The notes under the pieces were generated by a model. It ran no database searches. It was given only the letters and a program-made list of their open reading frames with translations, and was not told where the DNA came from. The translations under genes and the position numbers were made by a program. A stretch of 64,000 nucleotides of DNA from Bdellovibrio sp. (GTDB lineage Bacteria > Bdellovibrionota > Bacteriovoracia > Bacteriovoracales > Bacteriovoracaceae): positions 186,001 to 250,000 of the forward strand of contig JACPIU010000010.1 in the NCBI GenBank assembly GCA_016187935.1, written 5' to 3'. Below, in pieces: positions 43,891 to 54,483 of the stretch. Each line of letters opens with the position of its first letter. Positions within the stretch are counted from its first letter, which is position 1.

Positions 43891-46574
43891 TAAGACTCCT
43901 TGATGGATAGAGGTGTTTCAACGCTATCCAGTTCAAGAGTAAAAATGGCCCCCGGGCCATCCTTGCGGTTTTGGCCATAGACATTACCGTGATGAATTTC
44001 GACGATGTCACGGACAATGGAAAGTCCAAGTCCCATCCCTCCCGCAGGAGAACCGGGAACTCGATAAAACTTGTTAAAAATCTTAGGAAGTGAATCTTCA
44101 GGTACTCCTTTGCCGCGATCTTTGATTTCAATGATGACTTGCTTCTTGTGCTTTAGTGATGTGGCAATCTCAATGAGTTGATCTTTGGGAGAGTAAGTAA
44201 CAGCATTCAAAACAAGATTGATAAAGGCATGTTCTAAAAGACGATAATCGCCGTGACAATAGAGCGGGTCTTTATATAAATTTAATTCAATTTTGTGATG
44301 CCGCAAAGAACGTTTTTGGCGTTGTAGAGTTGATTGGATGAGGTCATGGATGTCCACTATTTCTTTTTTTATTGAAAGCACTCCGCTATCCAATCTCGAC
44401 ATCTCAAGTAGATTTTCAATAACATGATTTAGGCGATCGGCAGAATCGATAAGATCATCCATATAGGGTTTGCGAGTTTCTGGATTATCAAGAGTTGCCG
44501 AATCTTGAAGTGCCGTAGCTGTTCCTATAATGCTTGTCAAAGGTGTTCGAAGTTCGTGGGAAACCGAGTTCAGTATCGTTTGATAGAGACGCTCAGAATC
44601 TTCGAGCAGTTTTGAATTTCGTGATTTTGTTTCAAGAATCTCCCTTTCCAAGGCGATGGCAAAATAATTTACGATGGTGTAGAGAAGGCCTTCTTGCTCG
44701 ACCAGAAGCTTTTTCTTTTGGGTCGGGTAGAAAAGAAGAACTCCAATAATTTCACTTCGTCCTAAAAGAGGAATACTCTGACAAACCGATTCCTTGAGAG
44801 TGTCAGTACCCCAGCCCGCCTTCTTTTTATTCACCAAGCTCCAATTGGCCATAGCATTTTCTTTGCTATCAACCGGAATGTTTGAAAAATTGATAGGCTC
44901 TGGAGCTAAGACACGTTCGGATTCCGATTTGAAGACACAAACATTGGCGGAAAAAAGCTGCTTTATATAACGAGCGGCAATGGAAGCGATGTCGCGCTCA
45001 CCTTTCGCGGCAGCAAATTCCTTACCAATCTCAAAAAGAACGCGCGTTCGATATTCACGCTGACGCAAATCGGCTTCTTGTTTTCGAATTCGTGTAGTAA
45101 AAAGGCCTGAGATCACGGCGACAACAAAAAAGGTGGCACCCATCATAATGTCTTCATAGGTACGAATCGCAAATGTAAAACGCGGTTCAATGAAAAAGTA
45201 GTTCCAGGCCAAGGAACTGATGATGGTGGTAAAAAGAGTTGGTCCTATGGTGGTTAGGACTGAGACAAGAACTATGGCCATGAGAAAAATGAAACCGACA
45301 GCGCGATAACCGAGCAGTGCAATGAATTTGTAGCAGAGTAACGTCACGGCAGAAATGAATATTAAATTTAGAAAATATGTGAGAAGACCCGTTCGAAAAT
45401 AAACTTTGGGTAATTTTAGAGATAGCTTGGAAGTGACAGCTTCACTTTCTTGGCGGATAACATGGATATCCACATTAACAGTTTCTTTTAATAACTGCTC
45501 CAACACCGAGTTACGCTTTTTTCTAAAAAACGATTTGATATTTGGCTGTCCTACCACTATCTGGGTTACGTTTCGCTCCTCAATAACTTGCTTGAGCGCC
45601 TTAACAAAATTGGCATCTTTTGTTGTTACGACTTCAGCGCCAAGTTCTCTTGCGAGAGCAAGATTTTTAGAAAGCATCTCAAGTTGTTTCGCTCCAAGTT
45701 CTTCACCTGTGTTGACGTTTAAAGCTATCCAGGGAGCGTTCATCGTGTATGCCATTCTTCTGGCCGATCTAAGTAAATTGGCGGAAAAAGGTCTGTGTCC
45801 GACCGCTACGAGAAAACGCTCATTTGTGTTCCATCCAGAAAGTCTTTTGACGGTCATCTGATCTTTAAGCTCTACATCAACGATCTCGGCAATAAAACGC
45901 AGAGCCAGCTCGCGAAGAGCAGTGAGATGTTCTTCCTTGAAGAAATTTTCCGCGGCAATATCTGCTCGATCGCCAAGATAAACTTTACCTTCTTTTAGAC
46001 GTTTCAGGAGTTCCTGCGTGGAAATATCGATGAGCTGGATTTGTTGCGCTCGTTGTAGAAAAGAATCAGGAACAGTTTCACGCACGACAATCCCAGTAAT
46101 TGTCTGGACAAGATCATTCCTACTCTCGACATGTTGGACATTTAATGTGGTATAGACATTAATTCCTGCGTTCAGGAGTTCTTCAATGTCCTGATATCTT
46201 TTTTGGTGACGGCTGCCGGGCATATTTGTATGAGGAAGTTCATCCACGAGCACAAGATCAGGTTGTTCCCGCAGAATCTGATCGAGATCCATTTCCTCAA
46301 CCATTGTATCCTTGTATTTCATCTTTTTTTTGGGAATAAGAACAAAGCCTTCAAGAAGAGCTGCTGTTTCTTGACGCTGATGGGTTTCAATGAGACCAAC
46401 AATAACCTTTAGTCCTGCACTGGCCTTTTCTTGGGCGGCCTTGAGCATGGCATATGTTTTTCCCACACCTGCGCACATCCCAAAAAAAACACGAAGCTGC
46501 CCAGCATGGGACTGTGTACTTTTTTGAATTCCCCTTAAAAGATCATCTGGGCTTGGTCGGCGTACTTCAGTCAA
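43890..46574 (-). CDS. kdpD: Osmosensitive potassium channel sensor kinase KdpD
   Basis: This 894-aa sensor kinase has, in order: the KdpD N-terminal ATP-binding domain with Walker A GMCAGVGKT (32-40) and VDELPHTN; a Usp domain; four membrane spans (about 400-495); a GAF-like domain; a HisKA domain with His673 (SHELRTP); and an ATPase domain (NLVLNAVTYS, GKGVPE, GMGLGLS). It senses K+ need and phosphorylates KdpE. The start is TTG, overlapping the kdpC stop as TTGA, with AAAGGA upstream. Confidence 0.95.
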   Translation of the reverse strand: MTEVRRPSPDDLLRGIQKSTQSHAGQLRVFFGMCAGVGKTYAMLKAAQEKASAGLKVIVGLIETHQRQETAALLEGFVLIPKKKMKYKDTMVEEMDLDQILREQPDLVLVDELPHTNMPGSRHQKRYQDIEELLNAGINVYTTLNVQHVESRNDLVQTITGIVVRETVPDSFLQRAQQIQLIDISTQELLKRLKEGKVYLGDRADIAAENFFKEEHLTALRELALRFIAEIVDVELKDQMTVKRLSGWNTNERFLVAVGHRPFSANLLRSARRMAYTMNAPWIALNVNTGEELGAKQLEMLSKNLALARELGAEVVTTKDANFVKALKQVIEERNVTQIVVGQPNIKSFFRKKRNSVLEQLLKETVNVDIHVIRQESEAVTSKLSLKLPKVYFRTGLLTYFLNLIFISAVTLLCYKFIALLGYRAVGFIFLMAIVLVSVLTTIGPTLFTTIISSLAWNYFFIEPRFTFAIRTYEDIMMGATFFVVAVISGLFTTRIRKQEADLRQREYRTRVLFEIGKEFAAAKGERDIASIAARYIKQLFSANVCVFKSESERVLAPEPINFSNIPVDSKENAMANWSLVNKKKAGWGTDTLKESVCQSIPLLGRSEIIGVLLFYPTQKKKLLVEQEGLLYTIVNYFAIALEREILETKSRNSKLLEDSERLYQTILNSVSHELRTPLTSIIGTATALQDSATLDNPETRKPYMDDLIDSADRLNHVIENLLEMSRLDSGVLSIKKEIVDIHDLIQSTLQRQKRSLRHHKIELNLYKDPLYCHGDYRLLEHAFINLVLNAVTYSPKDQLIEIATSLKHKKQVIIEIKDRGKGVPEDSLPKIFNKFYRVPGSPAGGMGLGLSIVRDIVEIHHGNVYGQNRKDGPGAIFTLELDSVETPLSIKES

Positions 46575-47131
46575 TCATTTCGTCCTTTTAAATTTCCCAT
46601 GGCATCCAGGGCAAGATTGAGTTTTAATACATTGACTCTTGGTTCACCAAGAAAGTTCCATTGCCGTTTTTCTATCGCGTCAACAATCATCTGACTTAAT
46701 TGTATCGCTTGATTCTCGCTGAAGTTTCTTTGATTAGCAATTCTTGTAATTTGATCATGGGCGGAACTAGGGGATATATGCGGATCAAGTCCACTGCCCG
46801 ATGAAAAGAGCATCTCATTAGCAAATCCCTTGAGTTTTCTTTCCATGATGACTTTTTTGAGTTCCCCTGATGTAACACATAAATTGGTTGCGCCTGTTTC
46901 TACAGGTGAATAATTGCTCGCTGAAGGCCGGCTGGAAAAATAACCGAGGGCCGTAAAATTTTGTCCGATAAGCTCTGAGCCAATGACGAGATTCCCTTGA
47001 TACAAAAGACTGCCATTGGCCTTGTCCGAAAAAGCCGCTTTTGATATGGCGGTGATGCTCCAAGGATAAAGAATACCTGTGAGCAAAGTCATAACAAAAA
47101 ATAGAAGGACACCCGGTAGAAGAGTATTCAT
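46571..47131 (-). CDS. kdpC: Potassium-transporting ATPase subunit KdpC
   Basis: This 186-aa protein has one N-terminal membrane span followed by a periplasmic domain with the family motif [12 protein letters not shown] and GYFSSRPSA. KdpC assists nucleotide binding by KdpB and stabilises the complex. It overlaps kdpB and kdpD by ATGA and TTGA respectively. Confidence 0.95.
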   Translation of the reverse strand: MNTLLPGVLLFFVMTLLTGILYPWSITAISKAAFSDKANGSLLYQGNLVIGSELIGQNFTALGYFSSRPSASNYSPVETGATNLCVTSGELKKVIMERKLKGFANEMLFSSGSGLDPHISPSSAHDQITRIANQRNFSENQAIQLSQMIVDAIEKRQWNFLGEPRVNVLKLNLALDAMGNLKGRND

Positions 47132-49197
47132 ACAAGCCTCGCCGCGACTAAAAACATATCAATGAGTTTGATACCAAAAAATGGTGCCACAACACCGCCA
47201 AGCCCATAGATTAATAAATTTCGCCAGAGAAGAGCATTGGCGCCGATTGGGCGATATCGAACGCCTTTAAGCGCAAGTGGAATAAGCATAATAATGATCA
47301 ATGCATTGAAAACGACAGCACTCAAAATAGCACTCTGAGGAGAGTGAAGATTCATGACATTGAGTTTTGCCAAGGGCCCGACATTGGCATTTGCCAGATA
47401 TAGCGTCGCAAAAAGTGCAGGGATAATAGCAAAATATTTCGCCACATCGTTGGCAATGCTGAATGTGGTGAGGGCACCCCGGGTCATCAGTATCTGCTTT
47501 CCCGTTTCGACAATTTCAATAAGTTTTGTAGGATTGCTATCAAGATCAACCATGTTCCCTGCTTCCCTCGCTGCCTGCGTTCCCGTATTCATGGCAACTC
47601 CCACATCTGCTTGGGCGAGAGCAGGGGCATCGTTTGTTCCGTCACCTGTCATGGCGATGAGATGGCCTTTGCTTTGCTCTTCACGAATTCTCATTAATTT
47701 AAGTTCTGGTGTCGCTTCAGATATAAAATCATCGACACCGGCTTCGGCCGCAATGGCCGCAGCCGTCAAAGGGTTGTCTCCCGTTATCATGACTGTTTTA
47801 ATTCCCATTTTGCGAAGTTCGGCAAAGCGTTCTTGAATCCCATCTTTCACCACATCCTTGAGATAGATCACTCCTAGAACACGTTCATCCTCAACAACGA
47901 CGAGGGGCGTGCCTCCCATTTTTGAAATTTGGGCGGCCTGATCTTGAACTTGTTGCGGGATTTTTTCGCCGAGTTCATGGATGTACTGTTGAATCGCTTC
48001 GAAAGCACCTTTTCTAATTCTGTGAAGGACGCCATTTAAATCGGTGAAATCAACTCCACTCATTTTTGTTTTGGCGGTAAAGGGAAGTGGTTTTGCCCGT
48101 TGACGGAACAAATCAGGGAGGGACATTTCAAATCTATTCTTTATCAATGTGATAATGGAGCGTCCCTCGGGAGTCTCGTCGCTCGAAGAGGCCATCATTG
48201 CTACTTGAGCTAGATAATCAATCATCACATCTGGTGCGGTATAAAGTTCACTGGCCATCCGATTCCCCAAAGTGATGGTTCCGGTTTTATCAAGAAGAAG
48301 AACATCAATGTCACCGGCGGCTTCAACCGCTCGACCGCTTGTTGCGATAACATTTTTTCGGATCAGTCGGTCCATTCCGCTGATCCCTATGGCGCTCAAA
48401 AGACCCCCAATGGTTGTTGGAATGAGACAAATTAAGAGCGCAATCAAAACTGGTACTGTCACAATTTTCGATAGGTCTTCACCTGAGGCCTGACTTGAAT
48501 AATCTGAGAATCCCTTGAGTGTTACAACGGTTAATAAGAGAATGATGGAGAGACCGGACAGGAGAATGTTTAATGCGATTTCGTTCGGGGTTTTTTGTCT
48601 TTTTGCGCCCTCAATAAGATGGATCATCCTATCAATAAAAGTATTTCCTTGTTCGGATGTGATTTGAATAACGATTCTATCACTTAAAACCCTCGTCCCG
48701 CCAGTTACCGCACTTCGATCACCACCACTTTCTCTTACAACCGGTGCCGACTCGCCTGTAATGGCCGATTCATCAACGGTGGCTATCCCTTCAACAACTT
48801 CTCCATCTCCAGGAATCATGTCTCCGGTCTCACAAACCACGAGATCATTTTTTTTGAGAGAACTTGCATTTATTTTCGTTTCTTTTCCATCTTTAAGAAG
48901 TCGTGCCATTGTATTTGTTTTTGCCTTTTTTAGGAAATCCGCCTGGGCCTTCCCACGTCCCTCAGCAATAGCTTCTGAAAAATTGGCAAAAAGAACTGTG
49001 AACCATAGCCAAATGGCGATTTGAATATCAAAGATTAAATCCTCTGAACTTTTAAATGCGATAATCGTGGTTATCACCGCACCAAGAAGAGTTATAAAAA
49101 TCACGGGATTCTTGAACTGTGATCTAGGATCGAGTTTTATAAAACTGTCTCCAATGGCCTTAAAAAATATTTTCCTTTCAAACATAGAGGCCTTCAT
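47128..49197 (-). CDS. kdpB: Potassium-transporting P-type ATPase subunit KdpB
   Basis: This 689-aa catalytic subunit has the TGES loop (ITGESAPV), phosphorylation Asp303 in LLDKTGTIT, the nucleotide-binding KGAFEAI, and the hinge [16 protein letters not shown]. It couples ATP hydrolysis to K+ movement through KdpA. SD GGAG lies 6 bases before the ATG. It overlaps kdpC by ATGA. Confidence 0.96.
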   Translation of the reverse strand: MKASMFERKIFFKAIGDSFIKLDPRSQFKNPVIFITLLGAVITTIIAFKSSEDLIFDIQIAIWLWFTVLFANFSEAIAEGRGKAQADFLKKAKTNTMARLLKDGKETKINASSLKKNDLVVCETGDMIPGDGEVVEGIATVDESAITGESAPVVRESGGDRSAVTGGTRVLSDRIVIQITSEQGNTFIDRMIHLIEGAKRQKTPNEIALNILLSGLSIILLLTVVTLKGFSDYSSQASGEDLSKIVTVPVLIALLICLIPTTIGGLLSAIGISGMDRLIRKNVIATSGRAVEAAGDIDVLLLDKTGTITLGNRMASELYTAPDVMIDYLAQVAMMASSSDETPEGRSIITLIKNRFEMSLPDLFRQRAKPLPFTAKTKMSGVDFTDLNGVLHRIRKGAFEAIQQYIHELGEKIPQQVQDQAAQISKMGGTPLVVVEDERVLGVIYLKDVVKDGIQERFAELRKMGIKTVMITGDNPLTAAAIAAEAGVDDFISEATPELKLMRIREEQSKGHLIAMTGDGTNDAPALAQADVGVAMNTGTQAAREAGNMVDLDSNPTKLIEIVETGKQILMTRGALTTFSIANDVAKYFAIIPALFATLYLANANVGPLAKLNVMNLHSPQSAILSAVVFNALIIIMLIPLALKGVRYRPIGANALLWRNLLIYGLGGVVAPFFGIKLIDMFLVAARLV

Positions 49198-49207
49198 AAG
49201 AACTCCA

Positions 49208-50896
49208 CTAAAAAGTTTTTCCAGTAAGCATGAGCAAATGTTCGACTATTGGTCCCAACGCAAGAGCGGGAAGATGAGTCAAAGCTCCCACAATCAGAAT
49301 CACGAAAATCAGTATTGTGACAAAAAGATAGGTATCAGTAGCAAATGTTCCAAAACCTGGAGGCATGTATTTTTTTTGAGCAAGACTTCCGGCCACTGAC
49401 AGCACAGGAAATATGACCGCATATCGCCCCACCAGCATACAAAGGCCCAAGAAGAGATTATAATAGGTTGTATTTGTTCCTAGACCGGCAAAAGCGCTTC
49501 CATTATTTTGTGAAGCCGATGAGAAGGCATAGAGAATTTCTGATAATCCGTGAGGTCCTTTATTGAGGACGGCTTGGAATCCGTGAGGCAAGACTGCCGA
49601 AAGACTTGCTCCGATGAGAATCATGGCGTTGGGAAGTAAAATGGCCAACATCGCCATTTGAATTTCTTTTTTTTCAATTTTTTTACCAAGATACTCCGGT
49701 GTTCGTCCTACCATGAGTCCGCAGATAAAAACAGTGATAAAAACAAAAAGGATCATGCCATAAAGGCCTGATCCAACTCCGCCGAAGACAATCTCACCCA
49801 GCATGATGTTTAGCATCGCCAATCCTCCCGAGAGAGGAGAGAGTGAACTGTGAGCTGCGTTTATGGAACCATTGGATGCTCCAGAAGTAAAATTTGACCA
49901 AATAATACTGTTCGTGATTCCAAAGCGTGTCTCTTTGCCCTCCATCCATTGTGCTCCCTCAAATTGAGATGAGACGTTATATTCGGCCCAGAGAGCAAAT
50001 CCAAGTGCGACAACCAGAAGGATAAATTTTGCGGCAAAAAGCACAATGCCTTGGCGGTTTGATTTCACCATTTTTCCAAAAGTAAAAACTAGGCCGGCCG
50101 GGATGAGAAGAATGGAGAGCATTTCAAGGAAATTTGAAAAAGGCGTTGGATTTTCGAAAGGATGAGCGCTGTTGGCGCCAAAAAAACCACCACCATTGGT
50201 GCCAAGTTGTTTGATGGCGATTTGCGAAGCCGCTGGCCCCGTTGGGATAATTTGTTTTACTCCTTCAAGTGTTGTTGCGATCACATAGGATGAAAAATTT
50301 TGGACAACTCCTTGGGAAACAAGGGCCAGGGCCAAAATAATCGACAGTGGAAAAAGAATGTAGAGAATCGACCTCGTTACATCGACCCAAAAATTGCCGA
50401 TATCAGAAGTCGTTCTTCGAATTAATCCTTTGATCAAGGCCATCAACACGGCCATGCCTGTTGCGGCACTTAAAAAATTCTGAACACAAAGTCCAAGCAT
50501 TTGTGTCAGATAACTCAGCGTCGCTTCTCCTGAATAGGATTGCCAGTTTGTATTTGTGGCAAAACTAATTGCTGTATTTAAGGACAGGTCCCAAGGAACA
50601 TTGGGAAGATGCTCTGGATTGAAGGGAAGTGTATGCTGGGTGATTTGCAGCAGGAATACAAAAATGAGTCCAAAGAGATTGAAAACGATGAGTGACTTCG
50701 AATATTCTTTCCAATTCATTTCTCTTTTTACATCAATCCGACAAAAAGAGTAGATTATGCGTTCTATCGGGCGAAGAAAAAAAAGAACGTGCTTCTCTCC
50801 CTCATAGACTTTTGCCATATAGAATCCCAAGAATGGTGCCAATCCAATCAAGACTCCAAGAATTAAAATAATTTGGAGAAAGTCATATTTATTCAT
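49208..50896 (-). CDS. kdpA: Potassium-transporting ATPase subunit KdpA
   Basis: This 562-aa membrane protein has about ten spans and the four selectivity-filter-like regions of Kdp[40 protein letters not shown] and [11 protein letters not shown]. It is the K+-selective channel-like subunit of the high-affinity Kdp pump. It lies 10 bases upstream of kdpB. Confidence 0.96.
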   Translation of the reverse strand: MNKYDFLQIILILGVLIGLAPFLGFYMAKVYEGEKHVLFFLRPIERIIYSFCRIDVKREMNWKEYSKSLIVFNLFGLIFVFLLQITQHTLPFNPEHLPNVPWDLSLNTAISFATNTNWQSYSGEATLSYLTQMLGLCVQNFLSAATGMAVLMALIKGLIRRTTSDIGNFWVDVTRSILYILFPLSIILALALVSQGVVQNFSSYVIATTLEGVKQIIPTGPAASQIAIKQLGTNGGGFFGANSAHPFENPTPFSNFLEMLSILLIPAGLVFTFGKMVKSNRQGIVLFAAKFILLVVALGFALWAEYNVSSQFEGAQWMEGKETRFGITNSIIWSNFTSGASNGSINAAHSSLSPLSGGLAMLNIMLGEIVFGGVGSGLYGMILFVFITVFICGLMVGRTPEYLGKKIEKKEIQMAMLAILLPNAMILIGASLSAVLPHGFQAVLNKGPHGLSEILYAFSSASQNNGSAFAGLGTNTTYYNLFLGLCMLVGRYAVIFPVLSVAGSLAQKKYMPPGFGTFATDTYLFVTILIFVILIVGALTHLPALALGPIVEHLLMLTGKTF

Positions 50897-50906
50897 AAGA
50901 AGTCCG

Positions 50907-50990
50907 TTAAAATTTTTCAGGGTTAAATAATGCGTAAAACAAGTAAATCAACACAAAAAGAGAAACAATTCCTGCAAAAATGAAATCCAT
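50907..50990 (-). CDS. kdpF: KdpF, small subunit of the K+-transporting ATPase
   Basis: This 27-codon gene encodes a single membrane span that starts MDFIFAGIVSLF and ends with the KdpF hallmark YALFNPEKF. It lies 10 bases before kdpA in the usual kdpFABC order. KdpF stabilises the complex. AGGA is about 7 bases before the ATG. It is easily missed because of its size. Confidence 0.9.
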   Translation of the reverse strand: MDFIFAGIVSLFVLIYLFYALFNPEKF

Positions 50991-51022
50991 AAGATGTCCT
51001 CGTCGTCTGGGGCGATAATCAT

Positions 51023-51052
51023 GTTATAGGGATTGGCATAAATAAACTGCAA
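51023..51052 (-). promoter_or_regulatory. Candidate kdp operon promoter
   Basis: On the minus strand TTGCAG and TATAAC are separated by 18 bases and lie about 33 bases upstream of the kdpF start. The spacing is acceptable for sigma70. A KdpE site would be expected just upstream, in the A/T-rich stretch to about 51090; I cannot define it. Confidence 0.35.
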
Positions 51053-51137
51053 AAAGACCTGCTGAAAAGATAAAAAAAATATAAAGGAAAAAGCTAATAC
51101 AAAAGGAAAGAAATCAAAGATTCTTGAGTGACAGGGA

Positions 51138-51866
51138 TCACTGGAATGATTGCGCTTTTTCATTTTTCTGGCAAGTAACCCTCGCACTCGGTTCCAATTC
51201 TTTGAACTGAGTAAAGAAACGATAAACGAAAAGAAAAGTAAACGAAGTTGCCACATGCCAAAAGGCGTGGCCGGTGAAGATGTGATTATCGGGGTTACAC
51301 CACACTTTCGTGATGTCGAGCCACCATACTGCCCACGCGATTAGGAATGTTGCCACCATAGCTTTGAAATAAAAGTAATCTGCTTTAACTTGGGACTTGG
51401 AAAATAATTTGAGTTCCATCAAAGCGCAGGCGATAAATTGCACCCCGAAGAGCACCACGCCTATGCGTTCAAAGTAATAAATTAATGCCATAGAAATCGA
51501 CATTAACGATGCAAAGATGATTATCATGGATTGCTTGGGAATAAGTAAAAATCTTCGAAGATTATAGACGATGCCTGTACCGGTAAAAAGAATCATGGAG
51601 GAAATATCCAACCATTCGCCGATGAAAGTTCCCGTGGCATGGTACAGACCAGAGAAAACACCTAAAAACTGCGCCACGATTCCGATAGGAAGGAGATGCG
51701 GGCGATTTTCTTTGCGCGCCAGATAGATAATATAGAGTCCGATTATCACGAACGCCATATTGGACCAGGTTTCCGCCGGCTTGACGATCCAGGCGCACAA
51801 CTTGGCCTCACAAAAATCTAAATGTCCAGGTTGGAATCCAGACCAGGGGCATGAAATTGTTTCCAT
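51138..51866 (-). CDS. Ceramidase-family (CREST) membrane hydrolase
   Basis: This 242-aa protein has seven predicted spans. It has the alkaline ceramidase family pattern: N-terminal ETWSNMAF, GLYHATGTFIGEWLDISSM (His and Asp) and the C-terminal WWLDITKVWCNPD followed by TGHAFWHV, whose histidines and aspartate form the zinc site. Members hydrolyse ceramides or related amide lipids. It is divergent from the acyl-CoA-binding protein gene with a 76-base gap. Bdellovibrio-type bacteria contain sphingolipids, which fits. Confidence 0.85.
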   Translation of the reverse strand: METISCPWSGFQPGHLDFCEAKLCAWIVKPAETWSNMAFVIIGLYIIYLARKENRPHLLPIGIVAQFLGVFSGLYHATGTFIGEWLDISSMILFTGTGIVYNLRRFLLIPKQSMIIIFASLMSISMALIYYFERIGVVLFGVQFIACALMELKLFSKSQVKADYFYFKAMVATFLIAWAVWWLDITKVWCNPDNHIFTGHAFWHVATSFTFLFVYRFFTQFKELEPSARVTCQKNEKAQSFQ

Positions 51867-51942
51867 ACTAAATTCTCACGAATATTTTTATGTAAGTAAC
51901 GTCTTTTTATATTATCATAACGTGCATATACGGAGGTAGTTT

Positions 51943-52209
51943 GTGGCAACAGATAAATTTAAAGCATCGCAAGACGAAGTTAAAAAATTAAAGGCCCGTC
52001 CAACTAACGAAGAGCTTTTGGACTTGTATGCTCTTTATAAGCAAGGCATGGAAGGCAACGTAAAAGGTGATCGCCCTGGCATGTTTAATCTGAAAGAACG
52101 CGCCAAGTATGACTGTTGGGCCACTAAAAAAGATATGAAGAGTGAAGATGCTCAAACCAAATATGTTCAGCTGGTTGAAACGCTTATAAAAAAATACGGG
52201 AAGAGTTAA
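51943..52209 (+). CDS. Acyl-CoA-binding protein
   Basis: This 88-aa four-helix protein matches the ACBP family: YALYKQ, then GNVKGDRPGMF, and AKYDCW replacing the usual KWDAW. It binds long-chain acyl-CoA esters in the cytoplasm, buffering and delivering them. The start is GTG, preceded by CGGAGGT at 51931-51937. It is divergent from the ceramidase-family gene. The next gene on the other strand ends only 2 bases downstream. Confidence 0.92.
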   Translation: MATDKFKASQDEVKKLKARPTNEELLDLYALYKQGMEGNVKGDRPGMFNLKERAKYDCWATKKDMKSEDAQTKYVQLVETLIKKYGKS

Positions 52210-52211
52210 TT

Positions 52212-52850
52212 TTAGAGACTACCAACCTTCGGCAAAATTTTGGTTTCCAGTGTTCCTTGACCCTGTCCCTGTTTGGTGAAACTAACTTTGTTGATCGTCA
52301 TGCCTAAGGTTATAAAGAGATCAAATTGGTCAAACTGGATAGAATTGTCATTTAGGCCGACATCACTTTGTCCTTCTTTGTTCACTTTTGCTAGGAGACT
52401 AAGTTCTCGATAATCATTGGGAGAACTATCAAGACGACTTAAGTTGCGCAGAAACCTCAACGTAATATTGTAGCGCGATTCCACAATATCAGTGAGTATC
52501 TGCACCACGTGTAAAGACATAATCGGGCCTTTCCGAATCAGGTCAACGCCGATATCTTCCTGACTCAGCAGAACGCGACGTTGAGTGGAGAGTTCTTGGT
52601 AAGTATAACTTCGCACGGTTCCGGCCTCATCGCGATAATTGATGAATTCAACCGTGCCAACTTTGCCTGGAACCAGGCCGGCGCAGATAATGCCATTGGC
52701 ATTCATCACTTTGGCGTGGATGAGAACTTTGGCCAGAGGAATCCAGTTGAATTCAGGTTTATCTTCCGGGGCCTGTCCGCAAGGGGCGATGGCGCCAGCA
52801 TGGACTTGAAAGGATAAAATTGAAAATAAAATCAAGGCAGCTATTTTCAT
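52212..52850 (-). CDS. Exported protein of unknown function
   Basis: I start at the ATG at 52850, with AGGAG about 8 bases upstream. The 212-aa protein has a signal peptide (MKIAALILFSILSFQVHA). The mature part has two cysteines (PCG and IICA) and strand-rich sequence (ITLRFLRNL, DLFITLGM). No family is recognised. It is convergent with the acyl-CoA-binding protein gene. Confidence 0.72.
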   Translation of the reverse strand: MKIAALILFSILSFQVHAGAIAPCGQAPEDKPEFNWIPLAKVLIHAKVMNANGIICAGLVPGKVGTVEFINYRDEAGTVRSYTYQELSTQRRVLLSQEDIGVDLIRKGPIMSLHVVQILTDIVESRYNITLRFLRNLSRLDSSPNDYRELSLLAKVNKEGQSDVGLNDNSIQFDQFDLFITLGMTINKVSFTKQGQGQGTLETKILPKVGSL

Positions 52851-52942
52851 GGGCATTCTCCTCTTGTGGTGAATGCCAAGATTCAAACAAAGAATAATGC
52901 ATCAGGCAAGTCTACCTTTGGGGAATTGGTAACGGCTTGGAA

Positions 52943-54370
52943 TTACGGTCTCTTATTTCCGGAATTATGCATGTCTGGAGCAGAGTGCCCGGCGGAGGCC
53001 TGGGGAGCTGTATAATTGCCGATGATAGTAAATGAGAATGTTGGGCAGAGAGTTTGAAGTTTGGTAACTCCGTTATCAAAAGTCATCTTAGCAGTGGAAT
53101 TAATATTTCCTGCAATTTGTGCTGCGGCCCCATCCCCATTTTGTTTTTTCTTGAGATCTGCTTTATTTTTCTGGATATCGAGTGCTTTTTCTAAGTTATC
53201 ATTGGCCTGTCTTCTTATTTCCCCAAGGTGAGTATTAGCGGAATTAAAATGCTTACCTCTAAATGCTGCAAAAAGGCTTGTTTTTATTCTGCCGCTAGAA
53301 TCGATAAAAGTATCCGCTACCTTTATTGCATATTTTAGCAAGGCCAAGTTCTGATTTACTTGAGCAATCGTGTGAGAGCTGGCCTTATGAGTAACTTGGG
53401 TCTGCCCAGTTTGCTCCGCTTTGTTAATCTGACCGATCGTTAAATTCTCTTTTGATAGTACTTCGAAATTTTTAGAAATACTGCCAATAAGGCGCCTGGC
53501 CTGGGTCTCTCCCATAACATTTAATGCCAAGAAGGCGGCCTTGACATCCTGTTCTTCAACAGGCGTTTGGACATTTTGTGAAAGAGTTTGAAGGTAGTTT
53601 TCCTCAAGGATATTGTACATGACTTGGCAGCATGAAGTTTTGAATTTACCTGGAGGTCCGTTGAATTGTTCTGGGCATGTGCTTTGCGCATTCATTATGG
53701 GAGTATCATGAATGCCGTCCACGCGATTATCGCCAGTGACAGTTTGACCTTGTCGAACAATGCTATGATTGCTTGAGATATGCGAGCTTGTCTGTATTCT
53801 ATTTGAATCGGAGGCGATGCTTGCTTGTCGTGGACTATTGGCGAGTGCCGGGTTAGTGGTATTTGCTAGAGTAAGTGTTGTAGTTGATCTTCTCATTGGA
53901 GAAGTTGCCAATGTTCCCGTCCTGGAATTTCTCAGAACTAGAGAGGTGGTTTCTTGAGATCGGGGCGAGAATTTTGAAGATGAAGATGAAGTTGATGAAC
54001 CTGCGGTGGAGGATGGGGAAGATGTGGGCGTCGAAGGTGAAGAAACGAATTTTGCAGAAACAACTTGATAAGCAGCAGTGGTGTCACTCTTCTTAGTTTT
54101 ACTGCTATTGGTCTGTGCCTGAGATGCTTGTGTTGTTTTACAAAGGGAAACATAAGCTTGGTATGACTTATTCGATGAGAAATCACTCCGTCTTAATTTC
54201 CCCTTTCCCTTAGAGCAAGTGCTTTTAAGCTGGGACTGACTCTTATTCTCACCGACCTTCTCGCTGGTGGATTTTTTGGTGGTTTGTGCCTTAGTGGTAC
54301 TGGTTCTCGAATATAGGGAATAACTGCTTAGGCAAAACAATATAAGAGTAAAATATTTGAGTATACGCAT
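52943..54370 (-). CDS. Exported Ser/Thr-rich protein of unknown function
   Basis: This 475-aa protein has a signal peptide of about 21 residues and GAGGA before the ATG. Residues about 20-220 are low-complexity, rich in Ser, Thr and Lys (TSSPSS-type runs), like a flexible wall- or surface-spanning linker. Residues about 225-475 are helical with an opening cysteine cluster (CPEQF and SCCQ) and the end TLCPTFSF. No domain is recognised. It is divergent from the FecR-domain gene. Confidence 0.72.
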   Translation of the reverse strand: MRILKYFTLILFCLSSYSLYSRTSTTKAQTTKKSTSEKVGENKSQSQLKSTCSKGKGKLRRSDFSSNKSYQAYVSLCKTTQASQAQTNSSKTKKSDTTAAYQVVSAKFVSSPSTPTSSPSSTAGSSTSSSSSKFSPRSQETTSLVLRNSRTGTLATSPMRRSTTTLTLANTTNPALANSPRQASIASDSNRIQTSSHISSNHSIVRQGQTVTGDNRVDGIHDTPIMNAQSTCPEQFNGPPGKFKTSCCQVMYNILEENYLQTLSQNVQTPVEEQDVKAAFLALNVMGETQARRLIGSISKNFEVLSKENLTIGQINKAEQTGQTQVTHKASSHTIAQVNQNLALLKYAIKVADTFIDSSGRIKTSLFAAFRGKHFNSANTHLGEIRRQANDNLEKALDIQKNKADLKKKQNGDGAAAQIAGNINSTAKMTFDNGVTKLQTLCPTFSFTIIGNYTAPQASAGHSAPDMHNSGNKRP

Positions 54371-54435
54371 ATTCGTCCTCGCACTAGCGAATATTATTAC
54401 ATAATCAAAAATTTATCGGTATCAAAGAATTTGTT

Positions 54436-54444
54436 TGTTATAAT
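54436..54444 (+). promoter_or_regulatory. Extended -10 promoter of the FecR-domain gene
   Basis: TGTTATAAT is a perfect extended -10 element (TGnTATAAT) located 40 bases before the start at 54484. No strong -35 is visible, as is usual for extended -10 promoters. Confidence 0.4.
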
Positions 54445-54483
54445 CTGATCTCGTAACATCGCAAAACTTCGAAGATGGTGGAT

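Noticed and set aside
50948-51256. Minus-strand ORF of about 100 codons over the kdp promoter region
   Set aside because: It covers kdpF in another frame, is built of low-complexity F/S/L-rich sequence and has no SD or family match.
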